Assembly: GCA_002335115.1 (NCBI GenBank)
Contig: DDCR01000155.1
Span: 1-6,297 of the forward strand
Length of the DNA: 6,297 nucleotides
Direction of reading: 5' to 3'
DNA from: Oceanospirillaceae bacterium UBA2001
Lineage (GTDB): Bacteria > Pseudomonadota > Gammaproteobacteria > Pseudomonadales > Balneatricaceae
Shown: in pieces, positions 4,633 through 6,297 of the stretch
How the letters are laid out: each line of letters begins with the position of its first letter
How positions within the stretch are numbered: position 1 is the first letter of the stretch
Program-made: the position numbers and the translations under genes
Notes under the pieces: model-generated
What the model was told of the DNA's origin: nothing
The model's database searches: none
The model's input: only the letters and a program-made list of their open reading frames with translations

Positions 4633-5907
4633 TTATTCAACATCTGCTATGTCTAGCACAATTTCAACTCGTCGATTTCGAGCCCGATCTGCGGCGGACC
4701 GATTATCATTCAGTGGCTCAGTATCAGCCACGCCTTCCACAGAAAGCCGCTGCTTGGAGACATTCATCAAACTACTCAACGAGTCTGCAACTGCCGCTGC
4801 GCGCACTGCCGACAAGTCCCAATTACTTGGAAATTCGCCACCAGAAGGTGGATTAGTGCTATCCGTATGCCCAGTGACGATCACTTGGCCTTTATTACTT
4901 TTAATGGTTTTGCTCAACGCTCTAATCATAGGCAGTGCATTGGGGTTAAGCTGAGCCCCCCCATTGGGAAAGGCACCCTTCTCTGACAGTCGAACAATAA
5001 TCTTAGTGCCCTCTTGCTCAACTTCAGCTAAACCTTGAGTCACAGCCTCTGAAAGCACCATTTTTAACTTTGCTACTTCCTGTTGGACTTGCTCTTGCTG
5101 CTGCTCGTTCAAATCTTTTGCGTCCTGTTGCTTTTGAGATTGCTGATCTTGCACTTTGATAGGTGCATCAGTGAGTGCTTGAGCATCCGCAATTTTTGCA
5201 TAGAGTTCTATGGTCTCAGCTGGCACGAAGCCCTGCTCACCTTCACTTTCCGCTTCTCCAACACTACCAGGGCCGTTAAGTTCAACCACTACCTGATTAT
5301 CTTTAATCGTGACTTCAACCTCGCCATTAGCTATTTCTTCCGCTAGAGCCGTTTCCACCTTCTGCTGTTCTTCATTGACATCATAGTCTTCTTTTTTTGT
5401 CTCCGTTTTTAATTCTACGTCTTGTTGTGTGGTCTCAGTGGTTTGCTGCATCAACTGATCTACGACTGACATTTGAGCTAACGTGGGGCTAAATGTTTTC
5501 GATAGCATAGAGGTCCCTTCTGGCGGATCAGGTTTGTTTAAGACTTTTTGTATACCGAATGCGTGGGCAATACTGCCCGCCACTTGCTCTAACTTAACCA
5601 CTCTCATTTCTGAAAATGATAAAATTAATACGAAAAATGCCATCAGTAAAGTCGCCATATCAGCAAAGGTTGCCATCCATAAAGGAGCGCCTTTCTTGCA
5701 GACCGGACACTCCTCAGCATCGTCATCTTCTTCGGCTGGTGCTTTTGCGGCTGCGCCTTCTTCCGTGCCCTCTTGGCCTTCTTCCGTGGCTTCTTGGCCT
5801 TCTTCCGTGCCCTCCTGGCCTTCTATAGGGTTGTCTTGGCCTTGTTCGCCGTCAGCTGCCACAGGGGCGTTAGGGTTCTCTTCAGCGTCGGTATTTTCTT
5901 CTGCCAT
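4633..5907 (-). CDS. pomB: PomB/MotB-type stator protein, extended form
   Basis: This is the peptidoglycan-anchoring stator subunit of the flagellar motor. One transmembrane helix lies at about residues 77-98. PLWMATFADMATLLMAFFVL (75-94) contains the essential ion-binding Asp83 in the F-A-D context, and the following SFSEMRVVKLEQVAGSIAHA (97-116) is very like Vibrio PomB. GTSMLSKTF and DQLMQQTTETTQQ (about 131-162) also match PomB rather than MotB, suggesting sodium drive. The OmpA-like domain (about 295-420) shows TGHTDS (345-350), NWDLSAVRA (362-370) and NRRVEI (411-416), which bind peptidoglycan. It has 424 residues against about 315 for Vibrio PomB. The excess is a 60-residue acidic N-terminal tail with three EGQE repeats and an extra segment at about 186-252. 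CPVC (67-70) precedes the helix. A strong Shine-Dalgarno (AGGGAG) lies before the ATG, and pomA ends 27 nt upstream. Confidence 0.9.
   Translation of the reverse strand: MAEENTDAEENPNAPVAADGEQGQDNPIEGQEGTEEGQEATEEGQEGTEEGAAAKAPAEEDDDAEECPVCKKGAPLWMATFADMATLLMAFFVLILSFSEMRVVKLEQVAGSIAHAFGIQKVLNKPDPPEGTSMLSKTFSPTLAQMSVVDQLMQQTTETTQQDVELKTETKKEDYDVNEEQQKVETALAEEIANGEVEVTIKDNQVVVELNGPGSVGEAESEGEQGFVPAETIELYAKIADAQALTDAPIKVQDQQSQKQQDAKDLNEQQQEQVQQEVAKLKMVLSEAVTQGLAEVEQEGTKIIVRLSEKGAFPNGGAQLNPNALPMIRALSKTIKSNKGQVIVTGHTDSTNPPSGGEFPSNWDLSAVRAAAVADSLSSLMNVSKQRLSVEGVADTEPLNDNRSAADRARNRRVEIVLDIADVE
5761..5823 (-). repeat. Three tandem 21-bp repeats in pomB
   Basis: Three back-to-back 21-bp units (5761-5781, 5782-5802, 5803-5823) differ by only one to three bases. 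They encode, in frame, three heptapeptides EGQE(G/A)TE at residues 29-49 of the PomB acidic tail. Because the unit is a multiple of three, copy changes by slippage would keep the frame. Confidence 0.93.
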
Positions 5908-5933
5908 GATTGTTTCTCCCTAAATAACAATCA
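5907..5933 (-). promoter_or_regulatory. Inverted repeat enclosing the pomB ribosome binding site
   Basis: TGATTGTT (5907-5914) and AACAATCA (5926-5933) form an 8-bp inverted repeat separated by 11 nt. In the minus-strand mRNA the loop holds the AGGGAG Shine-Dalgarno, and the stem ends on the A of the pomB AUG. The pomA stop codon (5935-5937) abuts the stem. The stem is AU-rich with two GC pairs, so it is weak; it could tune pomB translation after pomA. The repeat is certain, the function inferred. Confidence 0.5.
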
Positions 5934-5934
5934 A

Positions 5935-6297
5935 TTAAGCAGCGGCTTCTAACTTAGCCCGAACTTTAGGCGCCAAGTAACTGTATAATAATGATTCCAT
6001 AACGCGCGGGTTACCGCCTTCTGAAATAAAGATCAGAGCTTTAATAATAAGCTCGTTGTTAACCGAATCAGCTTCTGAACGCTGTTCTAGTTTTTGCATC
6101 ACCGGAAAAGCAATCATGTTGGCAATAATTGCACCATAAAGTGTGGTCAATAAGGCCACTGCCATAGCTGGGCCAATCGATTTTGGGTCGCCCATGTTAG
6201 CCAACATCTGCACCAGACCTACAAGTGTGCCGATCATACCCATGGCGGGTGCAAAATCTCCCCAAGCTTCAAAAATAGAACCGCCAGCCTTTGCTCT
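5935..6297 (-). CDS. pomA: PomA/MotA-type stator protein, C-terminal 120 residues (cut by window edge)
   Basis: The open frame continues past the internal ATG at 6241-6243 to the window edge, so the true start lies outside. The translated part includes FEAWGDFAPAMGMIGTLVGL, then GDPKSIGPAMAVALLTTLYG and ANMIAFPVMQKLE. These are transmembrane helices 3 and 4 of the MotA/PomA family, with the conserved P-A-M-G-M-I-G-T-L-V-G-L and G-P-A-M-A-V-A-L-L-T-T-L-Y-G motifs. The latter wording and the short acidic loop are close to Vibrio PomA. The C-terminal cytoplasmic tail, ISEGGNPRVMESLLYSYLAP and onward to KLEAAA, also fits. PomA with PomB forms the ion-conducting stator that applies torque to FliG. 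Its stop lies 27 nt before the pomB start, so the two form an operon. Confidence 0.93.
   Translation of the reverse strand, partial: RAKAGGSIFEAWGDFAPAMGMIGTLVGLVQMLANMGDPKSIGPAMAVALLTTLYGAIIANMIAFPVMQKLEQRSEADSVNNELIIKALIFISEGGNPRVMESLLYSYLAPKVRAKLEAAA

Noticed and set aside
4649..4954. Plus-strand open frame opposite the pomB OmpA-like domain
   Set aside because: It overlaps a well-identified gene, shows no recognisable domain, and has no ribosome binding site that I could see.
5483..5923. Plus-strand open frame opposite pomB
   Set aside because: It is the antisense shadow of the acidic repeat region (S/P/W-rich mirror of the EGQE repeats). The minus-strand PomB frame has clear family motifs.

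Overview
This window is part of a flagellar gene region from a Gammaproteobacterium, probably an aquatic or marine one. The FlgB, FlgA, FlgM and FlgN proteins, the sigma-54 and sigma-28 type promoters, and a stator pair that reads as sodium-type PomA/PomB all point to a polar-flagellate relative of Vibrio, Alteromonas or Oceanospirillum. I cannot name the genus. The DNA is moderately AT-leaning, and coding density is high with short intergenic gaps.

Layout. At the left edge is the 5' end of flgB (rod protein) on the minus strand, cut by the window. It has a near-perfect sigma-54 promoter in the 121-bp gap it shares with the divergent plus-strand gene flgA. flgA (P-ring chaperone) is unusually long because it carries three SAF-like modules spaced by exactly 65 residues. 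A 140-bp gap holds a clear sigma-28 (FliA) promoter, which serves flgM (anti-sigma-28) and flgN (FlgK/FlgL chaperone). A DUF2802-type membrane/coiled-coil protein follows on the same strand.

That plus-strand run meets a two-gene minus-strand operon head to tail (convergent). The operon encodes a FliK-like hook-length/export-switch protein followed, with a 4-bp ATGA overlap, by a free-standing FlhB C-terminal-like protein that lacks the NPTH autocleavage motif. Divergent from it is a small unrecognised disordered protein. This converges on the stator operon, also on the minus strand: pomA (its 5' part outside the window) then pomB. PomB has a long acidic N-terminal extension with three 7-residue repeats and a possible internal duplication ahead of its peptidoglycan-binding domain.

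How the genes work together. The products cover P-ring and rod assembly (FlgA, FlgB), late-gene timing and filament-junction chaperoning (FlgM, FlgN), export-substrate switching (FliK-like plus FlhB-C-like) and torque generation (PomA/PomB). The sigma-54 site on flgB and the sigma-28 site on flgM fit the usual hierarchy of rod/hook genes before filament-stage genes. No mobile elements, CRISPR arrays, rRNA or tRNA genes are visible. No stretch over 300 bases lacks a gene.
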